A DNA stretch of 36,372 nt from Candidatus Thermochlorobacter aerophilus. GTDB lineage: Bacteria; Bacteroidota; Chlorobiia; Chlorobiales; Thermochlorobacteraceae. The position numbers and the translations under genes were made by a program. The notes beneath the pieces are model-generated. The model had not been told where the DNA came from and searched no databases. It worked only from the letters and a program-made list of their open reading frames with translations. The stretch lies in NCBI GenBank assembly GCA_002794105.1, contig PHFL01000028.1, positions 3,629 through 40,000 on the forward strand, in the 5' to 3' direction. Numbering within the stretch: position 1 is the first letter of the stretch; each line of letters begins with the position of its first letter. Of the stretch, positions 16,944 through 24,027 are shown one piece after another.

Positions 16944-18974
16944 TCATTTGGCTCTCTTTTGCTGGTTTGGCATTGGGTCGCCCATCACTTCCGATTGCAC
17001 TCGCAGTGATTCTTGATGAACATATTCATAGAGTTGCTCAATGAAGGTTTCGCTCAAGGAGAGTTTTGTGCCTTGGGCTTTGCGCTTGTCCAAGATTTCT
17101 TTCCATCGCGCTGGTTGATAGAGCTCCAAGCGGTTGAGCTTCTTAAACACGCCGATTTCTCGTGCCAAGTTCATTCGTGCCGCCATGATTTCGACAAACT
17201 CCTCATCGAGCCGGTCAATAGCAGCGCGCAGGCGGTCGAGTGTATCTTGCTCATGGCTGTCAGGTTTTGGTTTCCACTTGAGTGAGCTTAGCAGTTCAGC
17301 CAAGGCGTCGGGTGTCAGCTGTTGGGCGGCATCGGTCCAAGCAGAGGTCGGGCAGGGATGAGCTTCTATCATCAAGCCGTTCATGCCCAAGTCAATGGCT
17401 TTTTGGGCAACTGCGGGCACCAGTTCTCGCTTGCCAGCAATATGGCTGGGGTCGCAGATGAGCGGGACATGGGCAAGGCGTGCGCGAAATTGCAATGCCA
17501 AACTCCACAGCGGATTGTTGCGGTAAAGCGTCTTTTCGTGCGTAGAAAATCCGCGGTGGATGGCGACGAGTTTATTGACGCCCGCAAAGTATAGGCGCTC
17601 GATTGCTCCTATCCACAACTCCAAATCTGGGCTAATCGGATTTTTGACCATCACGCCCAGCGTTGTGCCCCGCACGGCATCGGCAATTTCCTGCACAGAA
17701 AAGGGATTGCCCGTTGTGCGTGCGCCAATCCAGACAATATCGACACCGTATTTGAGGCAGGCTTCTACATGTTCAGCCGTGGCAACTTCCACTGCCAGTT
17801 GCAAGCCTGTTTCCGCTTTGATGTTTGCTAACCACTCCAGCGCCTTGACTCCATTGCCCTCGAATCCGCCCGCACGCGTGCGCGGTTTCCAGACGCCAGC
17901 CCGCAGAATTTTTGTAATGTTTTTTGAAGCTAATGCATGAGCGGCTTGCCTGACCTGTGCTTCGGTTTCAGCACTGCATGGACCTGAAATGATAATGTAG
18001 TCGGATGGTGCCGACGGCGCACTCGGCAACCATGTCTGCCATGGCTTGGCGTGCACTTCCCCTGACGCGACTTTTTTGCCCAGCTCTTGCGCCAGTGCTT
18101 GCGGCTCCTCGACCCGAATGTGAGGACGAGTGGTCAGGTCAATGTTCTTTTCGCCCTCGCAATAGACACCGTAGATTTTATACTCCAAAACGCATGGCTT
18201 AAACTCACGCAGGGCTTGCTCGAAATCGGTTACATCGTTCCAGACCACATCCACGAGAATCGTGTATTCATATGGCACGCCGACAATCGGTATGGATTGA
18301 ATCTTTGTCAGATTGATGCCATTGCGCTTGAATGCCAGCAGCGCTTCTGCCAAGCTACCAGATGTGTGGGCAACACGAAATCCTAACGAGGCTTTATTAA
18401 ACTGCCGCGTCAGCGGATTTGCCCGACGTGAGAGTACCAAAAACCGTGTGAAGTTTTGATGATTCGACTCCAGTCCCTCTGCCAGCACCTGTAGCCCGTA
18501 GAGCTCTGCTGCATAGTAACCTGCAATTGCCCCAACACCTTTGAGCTGCTCCTGATGAATTTTCCTAGCAATACCTGCCGTGTCGAAGGCTTCCTCTAAA
18601 CGGATGTGCGGATACTGCTTGAAGAACTCCCGACATTGCAACAGCGCCATGGGATGCGCCTGCACAACCTTGATGTCTGCCAGTGTTTGATTTGGCAGCG
18701 CTAGCAAATTGTGTTGAATGCGCACATACACTTCGCCTACAATCGACACGCGATGCGTCTGCAATAGGGCATAATTTGGCAGTAGGCTTCCTGCGATGGT
18801 ATTCTCAATCGCCATGACGCCTGCCGTGGCTTCATGCGTCTGCACTGCTTGGCAGACTTGCTCAAAGGTCTCGCACTCGAGCAGCGCAATTTTCTTTGGC
18901 GCAAAAAAGCGCCGCGCCGCTAAGTCGTGAAAAGAACCCGCAACTCCTTGAATCGCTACTTTTTCTTCGCTCAC
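16944..18974 (-). CDS. pheA: Trifunctional prephenate dehydratase / DAHP synthase / chorismate mutase
   Basis: One 676-residue frame joins three aromatic-pathway enzymes. Residues 5-184 are prephenate dehydratase, with the catalytic NFTRF block (174-178). Residues 196-270 are an ACT domain in which the usual GALV and ESRP motifs read GSLA and QSIP. Residues 325-560 are a type I-beta DAHP synthase: GPCSAE (331-336), KPRT (363-366), and metal ligands Cys333, His511 (CDPSH), Glu537 and Asp548. Residues 575-660 are an AroQ chorismate mutase (LRAAIDRLDEEFVEIMAAR, then YQPARWKEIL). It would make DAHP, convert chorismate to prephenate, and prephenate to phenylpyruvate. The start is a GTG with GGAGGAATT directly ahead. 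DAHPS-CM fusions are known in Bacteroidota; adding the dehydratase is unusual. The frame is continuous, so it is not an assembly join of adjacent frames. Confidence 0.93.
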   Translation of the reverse strand: MSEEKVAIQGVAGSFHDLAARRFFAPKKIALLECETFEQVCQAVQTHEATAGVMAIENTIAGSLLPNYALLQTHRVSIVGEVYVRIQHNLLALPNQTLADIKVVQAHPMALLQCREFFKQYPHIRLEEAFDTAGIARKIHQEQLKGVGAIAGYYAAELYGLQVLAEGLESNHQNFTRFLVLSRRANPLTRQFNKASLGFRVAHTSGSLAEALLAFKRNGINLTKIQSIPIVGVPYEYTILVDVVWNDVTDFEQALREFKPCVLEYKIYGVYCEGEKNIDLTTRPHIRVEEPQALAQELGKKVASGEVHAKPWQTWLPSAPSAPSDYIIISGPCSAETEAQVRQAAHALASKNITKILRAGVWKPRTRAGGFEGNGVKALEWLANIKAETGLQLAVEVATAEHVEACLKYGVDIVWIGARTTGNPFSVQEIADAVRGTTLGVMVKNPISPDLELWIGAIERLYFAGVNKLVAIHRGFSTHEKTLYRNNPLWSLALQFRARLAHVPLICDPSHIAGKRELVPAVAQKAIDLGMNGLMIEAHPCPTSAWTDAAQQLTPDALAELLSSLKWKPKPDSHEQDTLDRLRAAIDRLDEEFVEIMAARMNLAREIGVFKKLNRLELYQPARWKEILDKRKAQGTKLSLSETFIEQLYEYVHQESLRVQSEVMGDPMPNQQKRAK

Positions 18975-19020
18975 AATTCCTCCGTGTTCTGATGTTGTTG
19001 CCAGCTTGATGAGTCTGCCT

Positions 19021-19028
19021 CAAACATA
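19021..19028 (-). promoter_or_regulatory. Candidate -7 element for the aromatic fusion gene
   Basis: On the minus strand the octamer TATGTTTG fits the Bacteroidota -7 consensus TAnnTTTG exactly, about 46 nt before the GTG start at 18974. No TTTG stands 19 nt upstream, so support is partial. Confidence 0.35.
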
Positions 19029-19060
19029 AAAGATTCTTCCGAGAATTTTGAGTAGCGATG

Positions 19061-19073
19061 TGCAACAGTTGCA
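19061..19073. promoter_or_regulatory. Perfect 6-1-6 palindrome, candidate operator
   Basis: TGCAAC-A-GTTGCA is a perfect inverted repeat in the divergent region between the aromatic fusion gene and the TonB-dependent receptor. It overlaps the GTTG (19068-19071) that could be the -33 element of the receptor promoter. The layout is reminiscent of Fur-family sites (two arms around one central base), but the arms are one base short and the regulator is unknown. Confidence 0.4.
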
Positions 19074-19099
19074 TTTTTTCTTTTCTTTTAGTAACTTAG
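19068..19099 (+). promoter_or_regulatory. Candidate promoter of the TonB-dependent receptor
   Basis: GTTG (19068-19071), a 20-nt spacer and TAACTTAG (19092-19099) approximate TTTG-N19-TAnnTTTG. The -7 octamer overlaps the inverted repeat beginning at 19096, as expected for a repressible promoter. The start codon is 34 nt further on. Confidence 0.4.
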
Positions 19100-19119
19100 A
19101 TTAAGTCTAAATTAGCTAA
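19096..19119 (+). promoter_or_regulatory. Tandem TTAG/CTAA inverted repeats, candidate metal-responsive operator
   Basis: TTAGA-TTAAG-TCTAA (19096-19110) is an inverted repeat with perfect 5-nt arms. TTAGCTAA (19112-19119), an 8-nt palindrome with the same TTAG/CTAA core, follows after one base. The pattern resembles DtxR/IdeR/MntR-type boxes, whose half-sites are TTAGG/CCTAA-like, and it overlaps the putative -7 element. Which regulator binds is inference; none is encoded in the window. Confidence 0.45.
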
Positions 19120-19133
19120 ACCCTTATCACAAC

Positions 19134-21365
19134 ATGCGATTGATTTTAAGTTTTGCTTTGCTCTTTTCGGCTGCAGTTGCATTTGCGCAATCTGGCAGCG
19201 CCACTTCTTCTTCTGACAGTCTTAAGTCGTTTCACACCCCTGAAGTAGAGGTTACTGGCATCCGTGCGCCGAAGCGAACCTTGCGAGATATTGAGGGCAT
19301 GGGGATTTTCAGCAGCAAAAAAACCGAGGTAATTCAGATGCAGGGTTCAAACGGCAACTTTTCACTCAACAATACTCGCCAAGCCTTTGTGCGCGTGCCC
19401 GGCGTTTTTATCTGGGAGCAAGATGGCAGTGGGGTTCAGGCTGGTGTAGCGGTTCGCGGACTGAGTCCTAATCGTTCTTGGGAGTTTAATACGCGCAAAG
19501 ATGGCTACGATATTTCCGCTGATATTTTTGGTTATCCTGAAGCATACTACACCCCGCCTTTTGAGTCACTTGAGCGCATTGAGCTTGTGCGCGGGTCTGC
19601 CTCATTGCAATTTGGTCCTCAATTCGGTGGTCTTTTGAATTACGTCACCAAATCTGCACCGAGAGACAGGTCTTTTTCTTTGGAAAGTTCTCAGGTCGTT
19701 GGCTCCACGGGATTTTACTCCACCTATACGGCATTAGGTGGTACTATCGGAGACTTTAGTTACTACACTTATTTCAATCTGCGCACAGGCACGCCTTGGC
19801 GCGAAAACAACCGCTTTACGCAAGGCACCTTTTATGCACGTGGCAATTACAGAGTTTCAGAGTCTGGCACCTTAGGCTTTTCCATGACATACATGAACTA
19901 CCTTTTGCAGCAACCGGGCGGACTGACCGAGGCACAATACCAAGCCGATGCGCGCCAAGCCACACGCTCACGTGATTGGTTCAGCACCCCTTGGGCGATT
20001 CCTACGCTAAGTTATGAGCATACCTTTTCAGAGCAGACACGCCTGAATGTGAGAGCCTTTGCCCTTTTTGCGCAGCGCAACAGCGTCGGTCTAACTACTA
20101 CGCCGAATATCGTGGACAGTCTCATTAACCCGCGTCGGGTTGACCAAGACATCTTCACCAACTTTGGCACCGAGGCTCGCCTTCTGCATCAATTTGATTT
20201 TCTTGGCAATCCTAGCGCTATCGTTACAGGCATACGCTACTACCGCGGCAACACTGAACGCGACCGTGGGCGTGGCTCCGACGGCGACAGCTACGACATG
20301 ACCTTCCGCAGTGAGCGTTCACTTGACCTCAACTTTACCGTGCAGAATGTTGCGGCATTTGCAGAACTCAAACTTGCCCTTTCTCCAATTTTCTCACTTA
20401 CGCCGGGCGCTCGCCTCGATTACATCTCCACGGTTGGCACCGGACAGTTTAGCCGCAGCACCAACTCACTCTTTGAGCCAACGGGCGGATTTATCAGCGT
20501 CAATAAAACAACCAGCGAAGTAGTGCCGCTCTTGGGACTTGGGGCAACGCTCCGCCCAATTGACGAGGCAGAAATTTACGCCAACATCGCTCAAGCCTAT
20601 CGTCCTGCCTTGTTTAGCGACCAGTTTCAAAACTCATTAGTAGATGTCGATGAGAACTTGCGTGCCTCATCGGGCTGGTCATCAGATATTGGGGTTCGCG
20701 GTTTTGTGGGCAATGTTTTCACATATGACATTGGTGCATTTTTTATGATTTACGGCGACCGCGTTGGCACGCTTAGTTGCGCGCAACTGGGTGCAGATTC
20801 TACACGCTTTCCAAATGGTCTGCGCACGAATGTGGGCACAAGCCGACACTTTGGTGTCGAAGCCTTTGTAGAGCTCGATGTGATTGCCGCACTTGGCGAA
20901 CCTTCTCTGATGCAAACCGTCGGCTCGCTTGACCTTTTTACCGCCGTCAGTTATGTCAATGCCACATACATTTCGGACTGTCGTGCATCGCTTTCTAATC
21001 CGGCAGGTTCGGTGCAGGGCAATCGTGTGGAGTTTGCTCCAGAGTGGATTGTGCGTGCAGGGCTGACATACCGCTTTCGCTCCACTTTTTCCGTGACGCT
21101 GCAAGGCAGTTATGTGGGTAAATCCTTTAGTGATGCCAGCAACACGATTTTCCAAGCCAACGGCGTTCAAGGTGTGATTCCCGAATACACCATCTTTGAT
21201 TTGAGTGCCTCTTGGCGCCTGTTTAGCTTTGCTACTGTGGAAGCCAATATCAACAATCTTTTGGACCGACGATACTTTACGCGTCGTGCGGGTGGCTATC
21301 CCGGTCCGGGCATCATTCCGGGTGAAGGACGTGTTGCCACACTGGGTGTGCGTTTCATACTCTAA
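19134..21365 (+). CDS. TonB-dependent outer-membrane receptor, FecA-like
   Basis: This 743-residue receptor has a clean signal peptide (1-19, ending AFAQ), a TonB-box-like PEVEVTG at 36-42 and a plug domain to about residue 190. The plug carries VAVRGLSPN, LERIELVRGSASLQFGP and LLNYVTKSAP. A 22-stranded-type barrel follows, ending in ATLGVRFIL with a terminal aromatic-containing strand. The plug layout is closest to the Fe(III)-dicitrate/FecA group, so an iron chelate is the best guess. There is no N-terminal signalling domain between the signal peptide and the TonB box, so it does not look like a FecA-FecR transducer. Candidate metal-box operators overlap its promoter. A small gene follows 34 nt downstream, then a strong terminator hairpin. 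Confidence 0.92.
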   Translation: MRLILSFALLFSAAVAFAQSGSATSSSDSLKSFHTPEVEVTGIRAPKRTLRDIEGMGIFSSKKTEVIQMQGSNGNFSLNNTRQAFVRVPGVFIWEQDGSGVQAGVAVRGLSPNRSWEFNTRKDGYDISADIFGYPEAYYTPPFESLERIELVRGSASLQFGPQFGGLLNYVTKSAPRDRSFSLESSQVVGSTGFYSTYTALGGTIGDFSYYTYFNLRTGTPWRENNRFTQGTFYARGNYRVSESGTLGFSMTYMNYLLQQPGGLTEAQYQADARQATRSRDWFSTPWAIPTLSYEHTFSEQTRLNVRAFALFAQRNSVGLTTTPNIVDSLINPRRVDQDIFTNFGTEARLLHQFDFLGNPSAIVTGIRYYRGNTERDRGRGSDGDSYDMTFRSERSLDLNFTVQNVAAFAELKLALSPIFSLTPGARLDYISTVGTGQFSRSTNSLFEPTGGFISVNKTTSEVVPLLGLGATLRPIDEAEIYANIAQAYRPALFSDQFQNSLVDVDENLRASSGWSSDIGVRGFVGNVFTYDIGAFFMIYGDRVGTLSCAQLGADSTRFPNGLRTNVGTSRHFGVEAFVELDVIAALGEPSLMQTVGSLDLFTAVSYVNATYISDCRASLSNPAGSVQGNRVEFAPEWIVRAGLTYRFRSTFSVTLQGSYVGKSFSDASNTIFQANGVQGVIPEYTIFDLSASWRLFSFATVEANINNLLDRRYFTRRAGGYPGPGIIPGEGRVATLGVRFIL

Positions 21366-21399
21366 TTTCGCCAAACTCTTTATCTGGGAGGAATGCAAT

Positions 21400-21759
21400 A
21401 TGCAAAAGTCGCCGCTTGCCAAGACCACGATTCACAAGACCAGTCATGGCTGCATCCTCAGCGATGCCGGTTGCAATGTTATCCAACTTGAATTTGGCAA
21501 TCTTTTTTTGCGCTTCGATGCAAAGGGACTTGAAAACTTCAAGGCTTGTATTGATCACCTTAATCTTGAGCGTTATGAAATTGCCAATCAATCAAAGCCC
21601 TATCATCGCAAGGTCTTTGTAGCGCTGCAACCCACAGGTGTAACCATGGCTTTCACACGCGAGGAAGTCTTAGAGCTACGCCAGTTGCTTGAAGCCGCCG
21701 CGGCAATTTTGACGCTAAAGAAACTTTCGCACGATGCGTTAAACTATCCACAAAACTAA
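21400..21759 (+). CDS. Small protein of unknown function behind the receptor (DUF6686-like?)
   Basis: This 119-residue soluble protein starts at an ATG preceded by GGGAGGA (about 8 nt upstream), one of the clearest Shine-Dalgarno sequences here; a longer frame into the receptor gene is possible but unlikely. It has GCILSDAGC (two cysteines six residues apart) and then LEFGNLFLRFDAKGLENF. After a basic centre it has VALQPTGVTMAFTREEVLELRQLLEAA. From memory, the pattern of a cysteine pair, an 'EFGN' strand and a closing helix resembles Bacteroidota DUF6686 proteins; I cannot confirm this. There is no signal peptide, so it acts in the cytoplasm. It shares the receptor's transcript, being 34 nt from it and upstream of the shared terminator. 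Confidence 0.75.
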   Translation: MQKSPLAKTTIHKTSHGCILSDAGCNVIQLEFGNLFLRFDAKGLENFKACIDHLNLERYEIANQSKPYHRKVFVALQPTGVTMAFTREEVLELRQLLEAAAAILTLKKLSHDALNYPQN

Positions 21760-21775
21760 CGGGCTTTTTTGCTCT

Positions 21776-21840
21776 GCAAAGCAACCTTTCTCATTTTTGC
21801 CAAGGAAGGTTGCTTTGCTTGTGCTTGCCTTTATTTTATT
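21776..21840 (+). terminator. Strong hairpin terminator after the receptor operon
   Basis: GCAAAGCAACCTT (21776-21788) pairs perfectly with AAGGTTGCTTTGC (21806-21818). Three further inner pairs (one T-G wobble) bring the stem to 16 with an 11-nt loop. A T-rich stretch follows to 21840, though it is broken by G and C. It ends the receptor/small-protein transcript. Confidence 0.7.
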
Positions 21841-21905
21841 ACTTGTTGCAACTCATGGCAGACAGTTTGGCAGCACACTTTTCTACGCTGGCAAAAATTT
21901 TTCAC

Positions 21906-21936
21906 TTTGGTTTAGCCTGCCGATTCAGTAACTTTA
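21906..21936 (+). promoter_or_regulatory. Bacteroidota-type promoter of the cysteine-cluster gene
   Basis: TTTG (21906-21909), exactly 19 nt, then TAACTTTA (21929-21936) matches TTTG-N19-TAnnTTTG at all but the last base. Transcription would begin near 21943, which supports the ATG at 21989 rather than the one at 21947 as the true start. Confidence 0.6.
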
Positions 21937-21988
21937 AGTAGCAACCATGCCGCTTGTTTGGGGCTTATCATGGGAAAGGAGAATAACG

Positions 21989-22360
21989 ATGTCACTTCTA
22001 CGCGAGCTCATTCAGGGCATTCTCAAGCGCTACTCCGAAGAGCATAACGAAATGGTGAAGATAATAGAGGAGGAGAAAAAGCATGGCTATCTCAAGGACT
22101 TGATTGAAATTGGTGACCGTCTCATCGAAGAAAATCCAAACTATGTAGATGAGGTGAAAAAAAGTGAGACGGGGTGTTGGATGGAGCAGATGTACAACCG
22201 CCGCTACTGCCGCATTTGTGACTTTGTTGATGATTGTCCAATTCATCTCGAAGAAGAGTGGCAGGCATTTTTAGCTCAGCAGTCGCCAGAAAAGCGTGCA
22301 GAACTTGAAGCCATGATTGCCCAGCAGCAGGAGCGATACTTCAAACGCTATGTGAAGTAG
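21989..22360 (+). CDS. Small cysteine-cluster protein, function unknown
   Basis: The ATG at 21989 has AAGGAG about 10 nt upstream and gives 123 residues. The N-terminal third is a charged amphipathic helix (SLLRELIQGILKRYSEEHNE and onward), and the C-terminus is another (SPEKRAELEAMIAQQQERYF). Between them are four cysteines, Cys63, Cys74, Cys77 and Cys83 (C-x10-C-x2-C-x5-C, with YCRICDF and DDCPIH), spaced as if to hold zinc or an Fe-S cluster. I do not recognise the family. There is no signal peptide or membrane segment. It has its own promoter after the receptor-operon terminator and lies between a TonB receptor and an outer-membrane barrel; a link to metal handling is only suggestive. Confidence 0.75.
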   Translation: MSLLRELIQGILKRYSEEHNEMVKIIEEEKKHGYLKDLIEIGDRLIEENPNYVDEVKKSETGCWMEQMYNRRYCRICDFVDDCPIHLEEEWQAFLAQQSPEKRAELEAMIAQQQERYFKRYVK

Positions 22361-22466
22361 CTGCTTCTGTGAGCTTATTTCTACAGATTTGTTGATGCAG
22401 TTGCTTTCTGCTGCTGCCTTTTGTAACGCACTGCTTTGACTTAGCTCGTGTTGCTTTTTACACGAT

Positions 22467-22504
22467 GCTACGGAAAATTGCCTAACTTTTTGCAAATCCG
22501 TAGC
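22467..22504. repeat. Inverted repeat just upstream of the barrel gene start
   Basis: GCTACGGA (22467-22474) and TCCGTAGC (22497-22504) are perfect inverted copies 22 nt apart, with a weaker inner TTGC/GCAA pair. The right arm ends 4 nt before the ATG at 22509, and the loop holds TAACTTTTTG, a possible -7 element. It could be an operator, or an RNA hairpin masking the ribosome-binding site. No Shine-Dalgarno sequence is visible otherwise. Confidence 0.5.
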
Positions 22505-22508
22505 TAAC

Positions 22509-23909
22509 ATGGTTTTTCGTTTCGTTTTATCAGTACTCTCTTGCCTGATATTGTCTCCACTTCTCTACTCACAAGTAAATTTTGCGTCATCATCCTCACC
22601 ATCACTGCCTTCTCAGCGTCTTGATGCCTATTCACTTTTTTTCAGCCGTGAATATGGCAACTTCTTCGGCAGCAGTTTGGGCATTAGCATTTTTGATAAC
22701 CAAACTTTTTATGCAGTTGGCGTCTCACCAGAGCTGGCTTTTGGACCGTGGGGAATTGGCTTAGATGTCAATCTGCGCATCTCCCAGCAAGGGCAATTGC
22801 GACAGGAAGATTGGCAAGATGGCATTTCAAGTTATTTGCGTCTTATTCGCTATGTGCGCTACCAGTTCAAGCGCGATAGCTTATACTTCCGACTGGGTCA
22901 GCTCGATGCAGTCAGGCTGGGACATGGGTCTATCCTGTTTCTTTATCGCAACAATGCCAGCTACGACGCTCGTCGCATAGGCATTGAATTTGACGCCGAC
23001 TTTGGCGACTTTGGCTTCGAGTCGCTCATCAGCGATGTGAGTACTTTTCACATACTGGGTTTGCGTCCATTCTGGCGACCGTTTCGCTCTTCAGGTTTAG
23101 CCTTGCTCTCGGGGTTAGAACTTGGCGCCACATTTGTTGGCGATTTCAATCCAGAGGCTACGGCTCGTATCCATTCAGGTGCGGCACCTTCTGGCACATC
23201 CTTTGACTCGCTGTCGATAGTGCGTAGCGGTCCGATGCTTGCATTTGGTTTGGATGCCAGTTTCCCTCTCACGCGTCTTCCTCTACTTGATGTAGATTGT
23301 TTTTTTGATGTGGCTGGTCTTGCCGGCTATGGGGTAGGGGTTTCTGTAGGTGTCTCAAGCGCATTCAAAAATTTGTTCAATGCACTTGTACTTTCTGCCA
23401 AACTTGAGCAGCGTTTGCTCACCAAGCAGTTTCAATTTGCTTACTTTGATGCTCTCTACGAGCAAGAGCGCTACCAAGAGCGCACCACGGGCATCATGAC
23501 GCGTGTCGATGAATTGAGCCGCATCGCTTCAGGAGGTGCGGGCATATACATTGAGCTCGGTGCTTCTATTTTGGATAAGCTTAAGCTGTTTGGAGCTTAT
23601 CAGCGACTCTATCGCACATCGCGTGGCGGAATTTTGCAACTATCTATTCGCCTCGAGGAGCTTCTCCCATCTGTAGTTTTTCGTGCCGACTACTTTAAGC
23701 GTGATGTTTGGGTGGAGACTGAACTTTTCACACTGGATAATCGGAGTTTTCTGCAGGTGGAATTCAGTTACTTGCCTTATCCCTACCTTTTGCTTTCTTT
23801 GGTCTATCAATGGACATTCATGCCCGTGCGCGGAGAAAACAATCGAATCTTGCACTACGAGCCACTTCAGCGTATTGAACCACGAGCTGCCCTACATCTA
23901 CAATTCTGA
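22509..23909 (+). CDS. Predicted outer-membrane beta-barrel protein
   Basis: The 466-residue product opens with a signal peptide (hydrophobic FVLSVLSCLILSPLLYSQ, cleavage near residue 22). Alternating amphipathic strands follow throughout, rich in aromatic residues and glycine, for example SLYFRLGQLDAVRLGHGSIL and SFLQVEFSYLPYPYLLLSLV. It ends in ...AALHLQF, with a terminal Phe as expected for the BAM-recognition strand. No TonB box or plug is present, so it is not a gated receptor. I cannot assign a family; a porin-like or structural role is possible. It is preceded by an inverted repeat at 22467-22504 and is likely transcribed alone or with the cysteine-cluster gene. Confidence 0.8.
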   Translation: MVFRFVLSVLSCLILSPLLYSQVNFASSSSPSLPSQRLDAYSLFFSREYGNFFGSSLGISIFDNQTFYAVGVSPELAFGPWGIGLDVNLRISQQGQLRQEDWQDGISSYLRLIRYVRYQFKRDSLYFRLGQLDAVRLGHGSILFLYRNNASYDARRIGIEFDADFGDFGFESLISDVSTFHILGLRPFWRPFRSSGLALLSGLELGATFVGDFNPEATARIHSGAAPSGTSFDSLSIVRSGPMLAFGLDASFPLTRLPLLDVDCFFDVAGLAGYGVGVSVGVSSAFKNLFNALVLSAKLEQRLLTKQFQFAYFDALYEQERYQERTTGIMTRVDELSRIASGGAGIYIELGASILDKLKLFGAYQRLYRTSRGGILQLSIRLEELLPSVVFRADYFKRDVWVETELFTLDNRSFLQVEFSYLPYPYLLLSLVYQWTFMPVRGENNRILHYEPLQRIEPRAALHLQF

Positions 23910-23942
23910 CCTAGGATTCCAGTGTTAAATTTACGCTAACTC

Positions 23943-23972
23943 TTTGCATAGTTTTTTTTTCTCTGTATCTTA
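23943..23972 (+). promoter_or_regulatory. Candidate promoter of the RodZ-like gene
   Basis: TTTG (23943-23946), an 18-nt T-rich spacer and TATCTTAG (23965-23972) approximate TTTG-N19-TAnnTTTG. A strong Shine-Dalgarno sequence (AGGAGGGG, 24008-24015) follows before the ATG at 24028. Confidence 0.5.
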
Positions 23973-24027
23973 GCCTGCAGTCGCAGAAAAAAACTACATA
24001 CCACGGTAGGAGGGGAGCCGCACTTCC

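Noticed and set aside
19134..21365. FecA-type signalling receptor with FecR/FecI partner
   Set aside because: No extra N-terminal signalling domain lies before the TonB box and no sigma/anti-sigma genes are nearby.
21205..21399. Longer version of the small gene behind the receptor, starting inside the receptor gene
   Set aside because: The extra 65 residues are out of frame with the receptor's conserved C-terminal strands, and the ATG at 21400 has a strong Shine-Dalgarno sequence.
20682..21428. Long minus-strand open frame opposite the TonB receptor
   Set aside because: It is a shadow of the receptor barrel with no family motifs and no ribosome-binding site; composition is that of reversed codons.
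21947..21988. ATG at 21947 as start of the cysteine-cluster protein
   Set aside because: It lies only about 10 nt after the -7 element and has no ribosome-binding site, while the ATG at 21989 has AAGGAG.
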